Shown: positions 42,735 through 51,869, counted from the stretch's first letter. The stretch is 64,000 nucleotides of DNA from FEB-12 sp964503315 (GCA_964503315.1 CAZCZL010000003.1:1-64000); one strand, 5' to 3'. Notes: generated from the sequence alone by a model not told the origin. Made by a program: numbers and translations.

Positions 42735-44750
42735 ATGAGTCAGAATCGGGATATCCAGTCTCGACTGGATCAACGCTCCACAGCCGTGATCATTGTCGCG
42801 TTGGCCGTCGTGGTGTTGATCTTCACCTGGATCAGTACCAGTCAGAGCCGAAAAGACAGCTTCCAATTGCTAGTGCGACAGGGGGCAGCCTTTACGACGT
42901 CACTGGCCGAGGCATCACGGAACGCGATCGAGGCGGAACGATTCTACGACCGCCTGGTGCAACGTCGGTACGGGGATCTGATCGCAACTCTGCTGGGGAA
43001 CCGACAGTATTCCTCCAATCAAGGATTGTACGAGTTTGTCCGCGACCATGAACTTCTCGGGGTCTGGCTCTACGAGCGGGATAGCACAGGGATAATCCGC
43101 TCCGAGGCAGGTTCGGCCAAGATACAGTTGCCGGAGTTTGTCAGGCTGGAGGCGGACACCCTGGCGCTGTCACAGGTTCCGCAATTTGTGCAGCTTCTCG
43201 ATGCACAAGAGGAGCGGGGAGAGGTAGCGCTTTACTACATCCAATTGACAGACAGCCTCAATCGCGTCATTATACTGGCGGCGGACGGGAAGTCGTACCA
43301 GGCGGCTCTCGAACAAACCGGAATCGGATACCTCTCGCAACGCATGGCGCGCGAAGAAGGGGTGGAGTATATAATCTACCAGGCAACAGATGGGATCATC
43401 TTCGCGTCCCGCAAGCCGGGTGAGTTATTGGCGATAGAATCTGATCCGTTCCTGCAAAATGCGCTCAAGTCAGATACGACCTGCAATCGAATATTCGAGT
43501 TCCAGGGGGAAGATGTCCTTGAACTAGTTCATCCATTCTCGACCGCAGACTATCCTCAGGGAGTTTTTCGGGTTGGGCTATCGCTTCGGGGATATAACGC
43601 GGTTTCTCGTGGATTTGACTGGCAGATGATTATTCTATCGATTGTCCTCTTTGGACTGGTGATCACGGCGATTCTATATTTAAACAGTCGGAGAAAGCGG
43701 CGCGAGATAACTTTGGAGTATTCGCAGATAAAATCACTGACTGATCGGATATTTGAGCAGATGGAGACCGGGGTGGCGGTGATCGGTCGGAATGGTGTCA
43801 TACAATACGCCAACCGGGCAGTGGAGCGAGCGCTTGACAAAAGCGCCATAGTGGGGCAGAGATGGGAGAATGCGGTTGGTGATGCGCGCCTTGCGGGAAT
43901 AGGTTCTGTTGATCAGTCGAAGGGGGAGACCGAAGTCTCAATGCTCCAAAGCAAGGAGCCGCGCACATTGCTGGTGGCCTGGTCGAGAGTTGATTTTGAA
44001 GAGCGTAAAGATTCCGCCACGGTCCTGGTCGTAAATGATGTGACGAAGATCCGGCAGTTCGAGCAGGATGCGGCCCGCCGTGAGAGGCTCTCCGAAATGG
44101 GGAATCTGGCGGCCGGAGTGGCGCATGAGATACGGAATCCGCTCAATACTATTTCAATCGCGTCACAACGTCTCGCGACCGAGTTCACCCCCAGTGAACG
44201 GCAGGAGGAGTTCAGGCAATTCACGCAGTCAATTCGGAATGAAACGAAACGCCTCAATGATATCATCACCCGGTTCCTCGCTTTGGCCCGAGTGGAGAAG
44301 AAGCGGTACCAGCGGGTCGACTTGAAAGAGACCGTTGAAGCGAGTCTCGCGCTGGCCGAGGTGGAGGCATCGCGCTTGGGGATTTCAATCTCGATAGACA
44401 TTCCGGCGGATATAGCGGTGGAAGCAGATCCCGACGCTCTTAAACAGGTATTCATCAATCTTTTCAATAACGCAAAAGAGGCAGCCGGCGGCAAACCGCT
44501 TCGGGTACGGATAGCGGCGGAGAGGATTGAGAAGCGGATCATAGTCCGATTTTCGGATAACGGGCCGGGCATCCCCGCGGAGTTGCATGAGCGTATATTC
44601 ACACCGTACTTCACGACCAAAGAAGCGGGAACGGGGTTAGGCCTTCCGACCGTCTACAAGATCATCTCGGAAGCCGGGGGAGAGATACGCGTCGACAGCA
44701 GTTTTGAGGGCGGCGCGCAGTTCGAGATCACACTTCCGGTAGCGCCATAA
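42735..44750 (+). CDS. Membrane sensor histidine kinase (PAS, NtrB-like)
   Basis: A 671-residue kinase with two membrane helices (about 15-35 and 298-316), a periplasmic sensor of about 260 residues, a PAS domain (about 335-430: METGVAVIGRNGVIQYANRA), a HisKA domain with MGNLAAGVAHEIRNPLNTIS (His464) and an ATPase domain (NLFNNAKEAAGG, DNGPGIPAELHERIF, GTGLGLPTVYKI). The H-box type resembles NtrB/ZraS kinases that pair with sigma-54 activators, but none is in the window. It follows the first kinase closely but seems to have its own promoter. Confidence 0.92.
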   Translation: MSQNRDIQSRLDQRSTAVIIVALAVVVLIFTWISTSQSRKDSFQLLVRQGAAFTTSLAEASRNAIEAERFYDRLVQRRYGDLIATLLGNRQYSSNQGLYEFVRDHELLGVWLYERDSTGIIRSEAGSAKIQLPEFVRLEADTLALSQVPQFVQLLDAQEERGEVALYYIQLTDSLNRVIILAADGKSYQAALEQTGIGYLSQRMAREEGVEYIIYQATDGIIFASRKPGELLAIESDPFLQNALKSDTTCNRIFEFQGEDVLELVHPFSTADYPQGVFRVGLSLRGYNAVSRGFDWQMIILSIVLFGLVITAILYLNSRRKRREITLEYSQIKSLTDRIFEQMETGVAVIGRNGVIQYANRAVERALDKSAIVGQRWENAVGDARLAGIGSVDQSKGETEVSMLQSKEPRTLLVAWSRVDFEERKDSATVLVVNDVTKIRQFEQDAARRERLSEMGNLAAGVAHEIRNPLNTISIASQRLATEFTPSERQEEFRQFTQSIRNETKRLNDIITRFLALARVEKKRYQRVDLKETVEASLALAEVEASRLGISISIDIPADIAVEADPDALKQVFINLFNNAKEAAGGKPLRVRIAAERIEKRIIVRFSDNGPGIPAELHERIFTPYFTTKEAGTGLGLPTVYKIISEAGGEIRVDSSFEGGAQFEITLPVAP

Positions 44751-44756
44751 ATCAGA

Positions 44757-44780
44757 AAGGCGGCCCTGCGGCCGCCTTTG
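44757..44780. terminator. Bidirectional terminator
   Basis: AAAGGCGGCC and GGCCGCCTTT form a perfect 10-bp stem with a CTGC loop, between the kinase and citrate synthase genes. Confidence 0.9.
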
Positions 44781-44806
44781 TTCAATCTACAGAGATCGAC
44801 TTACTC

Positions 44807-46126
44807 TCAGCCTTTGGCCTTGGCGACCTGAGCTTTGAGCCAATCGGTGCCGACGGATTTCGGACGGGTGATCGGCGTGCCGAGCGCGCGGTTCAGCACC
44901 AACTGCGACAGCATTCCCATGGCACGAGAGACGGAGAACAATACGGTGTAGTAATCGAACTCCTTCAGTCCATAGTACCAGAGCAGCGCGCCGGAAGCGG
45001 CGTCGACGTTCGGCCACGGATCCTTTGCCTTGCCATGCTCTCTGAGCACTTTGGGGACGATATTGAACACGCGGTCAACGGTCTGGAAGACCGGATCATT
45101 CGGCATATACTTGGCGCCAAACGCACGGAAGGCGTCGAAGCGCGGATCGGTGATGCGAAGCACCGCGTGACCGTATCCGGGAACAACCTGGCCACCATTC
45201 AGAGTTTCCCACGCATACTTCTCGAGCTCAGGCTCAGTCGGCACGCCTTTGAACTTCTTAATGGTCTCGAGCACCCAGCCGAGGCACTCCTGATTGGCCA
45301 GACCGTGCAGAGGGCCCGCCAGGCCGTTCAAACCGGCCGACACCGCGTAGTACGGGTCAGAGAGTGCGGAGCCGACGGTGTGGCAAGTGAACGCTGACAC
45401 GTTGCCACCTTCGTGATCCGAATGGAGCACGAGGTAGAGGCGCATCATCGCGTAGACTTCGTTGATATTCGGTTTCTTCTGTCCCTTCTTGACCTTCGGA
45501 TTGTCGATACCCAGCATGTGGGCATAGTCAGCGCCCCAGTCAAGTTTCGCGGACGATTTGATGATCGGTCCTTTTTTGTATTTGATGCGGTAGATGCCGG
45601 CCGCGATCGCGGGAATGGTGCCGAGAATGCGCATGGCATCATCAAGAGCCGGCTCCCAGTATTCAGTCTTGTGCATCCCTTTGGTATAACGTTTGCGGAA
45701 GAGTGACTCGTTTTCCATCGCCAGGATAGCGGTGTCGAGCATCGCCATCGGATGCGAGGTCTTCGGCATTGACTTGAGGACTTTCCACACGTAGTCCGGT
45801 ACTTTGCCGTTCTTCTTCAGTTCCTTCTGGAATCCAACCAGCTCTTCCTTGGTCGGCATTTCGCCGGTCATCAGCAACCAGAAGATCTCTTCGGGGAGTT
45901 TTTCGGTGAGATCCTTGATCGGAATGCCACGGATCACAAGACCGGTATCAGGTTCGACGAGCGAGGTGTCGCACACCAAGCCCTTAACGGCGCGCATACC
46001 GCCGATCGCCTGTTCAACCGTCACCTGTGAGATCACGACATCGCGACCTTCCTTCATGACCGCAGCGCGTTCTTCACGCAGCTTCGGAATAAGTTCGGCC
46101 ATTCTCTGTTTTAGGGTTTTGGCCAT
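44807..46126 (-). CDS. gltA: Citrate synthase, mitochondrial type
   Basis: A 439-residue TCA-cycle enzyme that joins acetyl-CoA and oxaloacetate. It resembles eukaryotic mitochondrial citrate synthase rather than the hexameric E. coli type: VVPGYGHAVLRITDPRF, PNDPVFQTVDRVFNIVPKVL, GKAKDPWPNVDAASGALLWYYG and YYTVLFSVSRAMGMLSQL near the C-terminus. Catalytic His in HSDHEGGNVSAF and GYGHAVLR, and Asp in NVDAASG. The start has GGAG upstream. A promoter lies at 46205-46234 and a CRP/FNR-like palindrome overlaps the predicted transcription start. Confidence 0.95.
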   Translation of the reverse strand: MAKTLKQRMAELIPKLREERAAVMKEGRDVVISQVTVEQAIGGMRAVKGLVCDTSLVEPDTGLVIRGIPIKDLTEKLPEEIFWLLMTGEMPTKEELVGFQKELKKNGKVPDYVWKVLKSMPKTSHPMAMLDTAILAMENESLFRKRYTKGMHKTEYWEPALDDAMRILGTIPAIAAGIYRIKYKKGPIIKSSAKLDWGADYAHMLGIDNPKVKKGQKKPNINEVYAMMRLYLVLHSDHEGGNVSAFTCHTVGSALSDPYYAVSAGLNGLAGPLHGLANQECLGWVLETIKKFKGVPTEPELEKYAWETLNGGQVVPGYGHAVLRITDPRFDAFRAFGAKYMPNDPVFQTVDRVFNIVPKVLREHGKAKDPWPNVDAASGALLWYYGLKEFDYYTVLFSVSRAMGMLSQLVLNRALGTPITRPKSVGTDWLKAQVAKAKG

Positions 46127-46179
46127 CGAAGTACTCCTTTGTTTTATAAGTCGGCGACTGTTTTCTGTACCGGCTCGTG

Positions 46180-46195
46180 TGTGAATAGTTTCACA
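46180..46195. promoter_or_regulatory. CRP/FNR-type operator at the citrate synthase start
   Basis: TGTGAATAGTTTCACA is a perfect TGTGA-N6-TCACA palindrome. It lies just downstream of the -10 box, at about +3 to +18 of the citrate synthase transcript, a repressor-like position. Confidence 0.6.
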
Positions 46196-46204
46196 TTACC
46201 GACC

Positions 46205-46234
46205 AAAGTAGTGTTGCTTGGTTTGGTTTGTCAA
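46205..46234 (-). promoter_or_regulatory. Promoter of citrate synthase
   Basis: On the minus strand, a perfect TTGACA, 18 nt and TACTTT, giving a leader of about 70 nt. Confidence 0.7.
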
Positions 46235-46263
46235 GCTACGAAGATGGGTAGAATTAGCAATTT

Positions 46264-47634
46264 TCAATCCGGAAGGAGTTTTCCCGGATTCAGGAGGGAC
46301 GAGGGGTCGAATATTCGTTTGATTTCCCGCATGGCACCGAGAGTTGGCGGGTCAAACTCGAGGTGAAGGTAGTCACGTTTGGCCAGGCCAATGCCATGTT
46401 CTCCGGTCAGGGTACCGCCCAGTTCGATGGTCTTGCGCATCAGAGTCAAAACACCCTCCTCGATCAGCCGCTGGTCAGCCTCAGAGCCGGTCTGGGAGAG
46501 AAAATTCACGTGGAGGTTACCATCCCCGGCGTGGCCGAATGAGTTGATCCTAAGAGGGCTGGCTGCATTCATCTGGGCTACAAAGTCAACCAAGACAGGG
46601 AATTGGCTATTCGGTACCGCTACGTCTTCGGAGATCCTGAGCGCGGCTGAGGCCTTGATCGCCTTGGAAAGGTTGCGTCTGACATTCCAGAGGGACTCGG
46701 CAGCCTCCGGATCGGTTTCATCACGCAGATAGCTGCATCCGTTGCGCTGGCAAATCTCACGAATTTGTACGATTTCCCCGGGAATATCAGCTCCGGTCGT
46801 CTCAATCAGGAGAATGGCGGCGACATTGTCCAAGCCGTCATTCTTCTCGTACTGATTCGAACAGGCGGCAGCATCGCCATCAAGAAATTCGAGAACGGTT
46901 GGGATGATCCCTTTGGCGGTGATATCTGAGACCGTTTGAGCGGCGGCTTTCGGGTCAGGGAAGGCGACGAGAATAGTTGCGCCGCGGGTCGGGATAGGGG
47001 TAAGGCGGAAGGCGATTTCGGTGATTATCGCCAACGTCCCCTCGGAGGCGACCAGAAGCTCTCCCAAGCCGCCGAATCCAGATTGATCGCCGAGTAGACC
47101 TGTTCGAAGGATTGAGCCGTCCGCCAAGACTGCTTCAAGTCCAAGAATGTAATCCTTGGTAGTGCCGAACCTTCGACAGCGCAAGCCACCCGCTCCCTCC
47201 GCGAGGTTGCCGCCGAGTGTCGATTCAAGGTAGCTGGCCGGGTCGGGAGGATAGGTGAGGCCGACTTTCGCAGCTTCATCCTGCAATGTTTTGGTGATCA
47301 CGCCGGGGCCGACAATGGCCGTTCTGGCGGCATCGTTAATACGCAGATGGGCAATGAGTTCCGTTGATAACAGTAAACTATTACTTGAAGGTACGCAACC
47401 ACCGGAGAGACCTGTGCCCGCACCGCGAGGGATGAGTGGGATAGCGTACGTGCGGCAGAAATTCATCGCTGACTGGATATCCTCCCGCACGCGGGCCATG
47501 AGAATCGCTGACGGCTTTCCAGAGTAGGTAGTAGCGTCGGTGAAGTACTTTTCGTAGGTGGAATCCGGCTCGATGATGAGTGAGTCGGGGAAAGAGAGCT
47601 GGGCCCGGAGTGATTCGAAGTTGGTATTCGTCAT
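46264..47634 (-). CDS. FAD-linked oxidase, GlcD/D-lactate dehydrogenase type
   Basis: A 456-residue flavoenzyme of the VAO/PCMH family. The FAD-binding domain covers about 35-210 (PLIPRGAGTGLSGGCVPS, PPDPASYLESTLGGNLAEGAGG), and the C-terminal cap covers about 215-456, ending in the family motif GGTLTGEHGIGLAKRDYL followed by MREIKRIFDPSSLLNPGK. It oxidises a 2-hydroxy acid such as glycolate or D-lactate; which one cannot be told. No GlcE/GlcF partners follow. It lies 21 nt downstream of the FmdB gene. Confidence 0.92.
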   Translation of the reverse strand: MTNTNFESLRAQLSFPDSLIIEPDSTYEKYFTDATTYSGKPSAILMARVREDIQSAMNFCRTYAIPLIPRGAGTGLSGGCVPSSNSLLLSTELIAHLRINDAARTAIVGPGVITKTLQDEAAKVGLTYPPDPASYLESTLGGNLAEGAGGLRCRRFGTTKDYILGLEAVLADGSILRTGLLGDQSGFGGLGELLVASEGTLAIITEIAFRLTPIPTRGATILVAFPDPKAAAQTVSDITAKGIIPTVLEFLDGDAAACSNQYEKNDGLDNVAAILLIETTGADIPGEIVQIREICQRNGCSYLRDETDPEAAESLWNVRRNLSKAIKASAALRISEDVAVPNSQFPVLVDFVAQMNAASPLRINSFGHAGDGNLHVNFLSQTGSEADQRLIEEGVLTLMRKTIELGGTLTGEHGIGLAKRDYLHLEFDPPTLGAMREIKRIFDPSSLLNPGKLLPD

Positions 47635-47655
47635 CGGTGACCCATCGGCAGCAGC

Positions 47656-47898
47656 TCAGGAGTCAGATTTGGGCTTGGAATCGGATTTGGATGACGATTC
47701 GGATTTTGATTCGCCCTTCCGCTTGTAGTCGGTGATATAGAATCCGGTCCCTTTGAATATGAGTCCCGCGCCTCCTGATATCAGGCGCTGTGTTTTCTTG
47801 CCACACTTCGGGCAGAGCTCGATAGGATCCTCGGACATGGTCTGGAACTCTTCGAATTCGTGTCCACAGGATGGGCAGCGGTATTGATAGGTTGGCAT
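47656..47898 (-). CDS. FmdB-type zinc-ribbon protein
   Basis: An 80-residue protein that begins MPTYQYRCPSCGHEFEEFQT and has CPKCGKKTQRLISGG, the standard FmdB zinc ribbon with four Cys. The tail is a run of Lys/Ser/Asp repeats (SKSESSSKSDSKPKSDS). FmdB proteins are thought to regulate or assist other genes, but the role is unproven. First gene of a two-gene unit with the FAD oxidase; SD GGAAGAG. Confidence 0.9.
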   Translation of the reverse strand: MPTYQYRCPSCGHEFEEFQTMSEDPIELCPKCGKKTQRLISGGAGLIFKGTGFYITDYKRKGESKSESSSKSDSKPKSDS

Positions 47899-48006
47899 AT
47901 GTCAATCTCTTCCAAAACTCAGTTACGGGCACCAAAACGGTGAGCGGTAGTATCAGACAGATGTAACCATCTGGCAAGGAAAAATGTTCAGGCGGGAAGT
48001 CCGGAT

Positions 48007-48696
48007 TCAGAGGCCGAGCTTTACGGCCAATCCGCAGCCGAGTATAACAAATCCGGCCATAGCGTGGGCATAACGCTCGATACGCTGGAGCGGGAAAAAT
48101 CGAACTCCGCGCTGAAGCAGAAGAACCATGCCGAGCATGGTCCCGATGGTAGTTACGCTAAAAACGATCGTGACCAGCCAGAGGCCGAGGGTGCTTTCGT
48201 TGGCGGCGGGGTACATCAGGATCGGGATCAGCGGTTCGCATGGGCCGAGGACGAAGATAGCGAAGAGTACCCAGGGGGTGATGTTGGCCTTTTTGCCCGT
48301 TGAGGCGTGTGTATGGGCATGGGAGTGCGGGTGGGCATGGAAAGTACCGTCTTCGTGCGTATGCCGATGTTTCTTGAATGCCTGGCGGAACCCCCAAACC
48401 ATGTAGACCAGACCAAAGGCGATAAGCGCCCAGCCGGCGAGATCGCCGCGATACGATTCAGCGGATTCCAGACTGGTGACGGCAATGCCGAGCGCTATTC
48501 CGACAAAGCCGAGGATCACACTGCTGAGCACATGACCGATACCGCACAGGATGGTCACAACGCTGGTTTTCATGGTCGACCATTGGCGAGCCTGCGACAT
48601 AGCGAGAAATGGGAGATAGTGATCGGGGCCAAGGAGTGTATGGATAAAGCCTATCGAGGCGGCGGCGATCATTAGCGCGGTGAGTTCGTTCGTCAT
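48007..48696 (-). CDS. UreH/NiCoT-like metal transporter with His-rich loop
   Basis: A 229-residue membrane protein with about six helices. The first shows HTLLGPDHYLPF and the second GIGHVLSSVILG, resembling the HX4DH-type motif and following GH of nickel/cobalt permeases and UreH/SulP-like exporters. A cytoplasmic loop at about 108-135 is packed with His (KKHRHTHEDGTFHAHPHSHA). The motif GPCEPLIP follows. It probably moves Ni, Co or a similar metal; direction is unknown. SD GGAG. Confidence 0.82.
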   Translation of the reverse strand: MTNELTALMIAAASIGFIHTLLGPDHYLPFLAMSQARQWSTMKTSVVTILCGIGHVLSSVILGFVGIALGIAVTSLESAESYRGDLAGWALIAFGLVYMVWGFRQAFKKHRHTHEDGTFHAHPHSHAHTHASTGKKANITPWVLFAIFVLGPCEPLIPILMYPAANESTLGLWLVTIVFSVTTIGTMLGMVLLLQRGVRFFPLQRIERYAHAMAGFVILGCGLAVKLGL

Positions 48697-48902
48697 AACG
48701 CTCCAACATGTTAATCAGCTAAAGGAAATATGACGGAAATCCGGCTTTGGTCAAGGCAAAAGCGTGGATAGTCGAGGCGATATTGCGGGATTTGTGAGGG
48801 TTTGGTCACAAGCTGAAAGAAAATCAGTTTGAGATGGATTTTGCCGAGGGTATTTCACGCATCGACCCCGGCCCCAGCCCCAGTTCAGTCATTGTGCGCA
48901 GG
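48697..48902. other. Intergenic spacer with a TTGTGA-N8-TCACAA palindrome
   Basis: TTGTGA at 48791-48796 and TCACAA at 48805-48810 (approximate positions within GGGATTTGTGAGGG...GGTCACAAGC) form an inverted repeat with an 8-nt centre, two nt wider than the CRP spacing. Nothing else was seen. Confidence 0.35.
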
Positions 48903-50573
48903 TCAGCTCTTCGGTTTGGAGTGCAGAGAGAGGATCTCGCGAGAGCGAAGGAGCGCGTCGTCGTAGGTCGGCAGCATATTCTCACGGCCGATCTGCTGGA
49001 GGAGACCGGAATCATCCATCGCCTTGACTACCGCAGGTTGCGCTCCGGAGACGATGAACGAAGTGCCGGATTTCTTGAAGGAATGAAAGACGTCTTCGAT
49101 CGTGCGAAGGCCGGTGCTGTCGATGACCGGGACCTGGCGCATGCGAACGATGATTACTTTCGGTGGCTTGCCGATGGCCGACAGCGATTCTTTGAATTTG
49201 TAGGCGGCGCCGAAAAACATCGGGCCATTGATCTCGAAGACGCGGACGCCGTCGGGGATGGGGGAGAGTGAGAAGTTCGCGACATCATCCATGCCGCCGG
49301 TTTCATCCCAATTCTGCGAGATGGCAGTGACGTTACTGGAGTATGACATAGAGCGTAGGAACGCAATTGAAGCGATGACCAGACCGACCTGGAGCGCGAT
49401 CGTCAAATCGAGGACGACTGTTAAGGTAAAGGTACTGAGCAAGACCGCGGCGTCACTCTTGCTTCCTTTCACCTGCGCCAGGAAAGTGCGCCACTCAGAC
49501 ATATTGTAGGCGACGACAATCATAATGCCGGCAAGAGCGGCCATGGGGATCATGCCGGCATATTTTCCAAACGCGAGCATGATGGCGAGCAGGATGAACG
49601 CATGCACAATTCCAGCGACCGGAGTCCGTCCGCCATTCTTGACATTGGTGGCGGTGCGGGCTATCGCGCCAGTAGCGGGGATACCACCAAAGATGGGGGA
49701 CGCGACATTAGCAACACCCTGAGCGACCAGTTCCATATTGGAGCGATGTTTGCCGGAGATCATGCCATCGGCGACGACGGCAGAGAGGAGCGCTTCGATT
49801 CCGGCGAGAAGCGCTATGGTCAACCCCGGTTGGATAAGTTCTTTGATGGTACTCCAGTTGACTGCCGGCCAGGTAGGAGTGGGGAGAGTGTGCGGTATCT
49901 CGCCGAAGCGCGCCTGAATTGTCTCCAACGGAAGATTAAGCAAAGGCACAGCCGCGGTTGCGGCTATCAGGGCGACGAAGGGGCTCGGAATAATGGTGGT
50001 GATCTTCGGCCAAAAGACGATGACCAGGATAACGCCAACGCCGAGAGCGAGGTTGGTCAACTGAGCATCGCCAATGTGGGTCAGAATAATAATCCACTTC
50101 TCGATGAAATCGGCGGGGAGATTGTCGATGCCGAGGCCGAGCAGGTCATTCATTTGAGATGAGAAGATGATGACCGCGATCCCCGTCGTGAAACCGACAA
50201 TGACCGGGTGCGGGATGAATTTGATGACCGAGCCGAATTTGAGGAGGCCCATCGCGATCAGGATGACCCCGGCTATCAGTGTCGCGGCCATGAGGCCATC
50301 GATCCCGTACTGCTGAACGATGCCGTAGATGATAACGACAAAGGCGCCGGTCGGGCCACCAATCTGGACGCGACTTCCGCCGAGGGCAGAGATTATGAAC
50401 CCGGCGACGATGGCGGTGAAGAGCCCTTTTTCGGGGGAGACGCCGGACGCGATAGCGAACGCTATGGCCAGCGGGAGCGCGACGATCGCGACAATAGTGC
50501 CGGCGGCGGCATCAGCGCCGAACTGGCGCATCGTGTACCCTTTAAGGGTATCAAACAGCTTTGGTCTTAGCAT
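48903..50573 (-). CDS. SulP family anion transporter
   Basis: A 556-residue SLC26/SulP protein. About 14 membrane segments cover 1-420 (ALPLAIAFAIASGVSPEKGLFTAI, GPTGAFVVIIYGIV, GIPATGAIARTATN). A cytoplasmic STAS domain covers about 435-550 (VFEINGPMFFGAAYKFKESL, VPVIDSTGLRTIEDVF). It moves sulfate, bicarbonate or another anion, coupled to H+ or Na+; the substrate is not given by sequence. No carbonic anhydrase gene is adjacent. Confidence 0.93.
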   Translation of the reverse strand: MLRPKLFDTLKGYTMRQFGADAAAGTIVAIVALPLAIAFAIASGVSPEKGLFTAIVAGFIISALGGSRVQIGGPTGAFVVIIYGIVQQYGIDGLMAATLIAGVILIAMGLLKFGSVIKFIPHPVIVGFTTGIAVIIFSSQMNDLLGLGIDNLPADFIEKWIIILTHIGDAQLTNLALGVGVILVIVFWPKITTIIPSPFVALIAATAAVPLLNLPLETIQARFGEIPHTLPTPTWPAVNWSTIKELIQPGLTIALLAGIEALLSAVVADGMISGKHRSNMELVAQGVANVASPIFGGIPATGAIARTATNVKNGGRTPVAGIVHAFILLAIMLAFGKYAGMIPMAALAGIMIVVAYNMSEWRTFLAQVKGSKSDAAVLLSTFTLTVVLDLTIALQVGLVIASIAFLRSMSYSSNVTAISQNWDETGGMDDVANFSLSPIPDGVRVFEINGPMFFGAAYKFKESLSAIGKPPKVIIVRMRQVPVIDSTGLRTIEDVFHSFKKSGTSFIVSGAQPAVVKAMDDSGLLQQIGRENMLPTYDDALLRSREILSLHSKPKS

Positions 50574-50684
50574 CAGGTGCGGTTCCTAAGCAGCCGAAAG
50601 TAGACCTGATTTTATTCACTGTCAAGGATTGAGCAATAATTGCAGAGATCTGATTGTTGACTGAGATCGATGATCGGTTCCGGC

Positions 50685-50713
50685 TTGCCGAAATGGTCAT
50701 TTCTGTCTATGCT
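50685..50713 (+). promoter_or_regulatory. Promoter of the flavin reductase gene
   Basis: TTGCCG, 17 nt and TATGCT. SD AAGGGG precedes the ATG at 50752. Confidence 0.6.
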
Positions 50714-50751
50714 GCGATGAGAATATGACTGTTAGATAAGGGGTAATACGA

Positions 50752-51342
50752 ATGAAAGTCTCTCTTGGCGCGAAGACATTGGTTTATCCGACCCCGGCGT
50801 GGGTGATCGGGTCATACGATCAGCATGGGAAAGCGAACATCATGACAGTGGCGTGGGGCGGAATCTGCAATTCGAAGCCGCCGCAAGTGACGATTTCACT
50901 GCGCAAAGCGACCTACACCTACGGTTGTATCATGGAACGGAAAGCGTACACGATCAATCATCTGCCGGAGCAATATGTGGCGGCGGTGGACTATTGCGGG
51001 ATGGCGTCCGGGCGTGCGGCGGACAAGTTCAAAGAATCGGGACTCACCCCAATTGGCTCCGATCTGGTGGACGCGCCGTATGTCGCGCAAGCCAATCTCG
51101 TAGTCGAGTGTCATTTGAGTCAAGCGATTGAGATCGGGCTGCACACGATGTTTATCGGTGATATTGTTGATGTCAAAGCTGATCAGGAAGTGCTCGACGC
51201 CAACACGGTGCCGGACCCGATGAAGTTGCTTCCGATCGTCTACGCGACCGGGGCCCAGAGATATTTTGGGTTGGGGCGCGATCTGGGGAAAGGGTACGCG
51301 ATCGGAAAACTGGTCAAGCCATCGACCGATCCAGAGTATTGA
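50752..51342 (+). CDS. Flavin reductase family protein (FMN-binding split barrel)
   Basis: A 196-residue protein with the split-barrel flavin-binding pattern: YPTPAWVIGSYDQHGKANIMTVAW at the start, CNSKPPQVTISLRKATYTYG and KAYTINHLP. Members bind FMN and reduce it or other acceptors with NAD(P)H; some are electron-transfer flavoproteins or flavoredoxins. Here it precedes the fluoride locus by about 140 nt, but the riboswitch lies between, so a functional link is doubtful. Confidence 0.88.
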   Translation: MKVSLGAKTLVYPTPAWVIGSYDQHGKANIMTVAWGGICNSKPPQVTISLRKATYTYGCIMERKAYTINHLPEQYVAAVDYCGMASGRAADKFKESGLTPIGSDLVDAPYVAQANLVVECHLSQAIEIGLHTMFIGDIVDVKADQEVLDANTVPDPMKLLPIVYATGAQRYFGLGRDLGKGYAIGKLVKPSTDPEY

Positions 51343-51400
51343 ACGGAGGTTTGATTTTCACTGGCATCGGATTGGCCGATGTTCTTATATTTGTGCTGAT

Positions 51401-51476
51401 GGGGATGGAGTCCCCCGACAACCGCCTTTGTTGAGGCTGATGACTCCTGCGCTACGAACCATTCGCTTGCAGGAGT
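51401..51476 (+). promoter_or_regulatory. Fluoride riboswitch with translational on-switch for crcB
   Basis: The aptamer spans 51401-51450. It has GGGGATGGAGTCCCCC, then GCCT/AGGC arms (51424-51427 and 51434-51437), then CTGATGACTCC, which is the crcB/fluoride consensus. GGAGT (51407-51411) and ACTCC (51443-51447) form the long-range pairing. The same ACTCCTGC (51443-51450) can instead pair with GCAGGAGT (51469-51476), which contains the crcB SD AGGAG. Fluoride binding would therefore free the ribosome site and switch expression on. Confidence 0.93.
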
Positions 51477-51481
51477 TCTGA

Positions 51482-51859
51482 ATGATGAAATTGCTTTTGA
51501 TCGCGGCTGCGGGACTGGTCGGGACACTCGCCCGGTATGGGTTGGGCGGGCTGGTTCAGAAGCAGTCCGGTACGCTTTTCCCGGTCGGGACACTAGTTGT
51601 TAATGTCGTCGGATGTCTGCTGTTCGGCATCCTCTGGTCGTGGGCCGAGGACCGGATATCTATTGAATCTTCACTTCGTGCGGCGATCTTCATCGGGTTC
51701 TTCGGCGCTTTCACCACATTCTCAAGTTTCGCATATGAGACGGTCGCGATGATGCGCGAGTCGCAATGGTTTGCGGCTATGGCCAATGTGCTGATACAGA
51801 ACATAGTGGGGCTGGCGGGATTATTTGGCGGACTGTTGATCGGCAGAAAGCTGGTGTGA
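51482..51859 (+). CDS. crcB: Fluoride channel CrcB/Fluc
   Basis: A 125-residue four-helix membrane protein that exports fluoride as a dimer. Family motifs are GTLARYGLGG, TLVVNVVGCLLFGIL (conserved Asn-Val-Gly) and GFFGAFTTFSSFAYE with the Phe-rich channel lining. The length is standard. The ATG at 51482 has AGGAG six nt upstream, inside the switch hairpin. It is followed 10 nt later by a DUF190 gene, its frequent companion. Confidence 0.95.
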   Translation: MMKLLLIAAAGLVGTLARYGLGGLVQKQSGTLFPVGTLVVNVVGCLLFGILWSWAEDRISIESSLRAAIFIGFFGAFTTFSSFAYETVAMMRESQWFAAMANVLIQNIVGLAGLFGGLLIGRKLV

Positions 51860-51869
51860 GGATAAAGTC

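Noticed and set aside
42030..42866. 278-codon minus-strand frame
   Set aside because: Antisense to both kinase genes; no domain.
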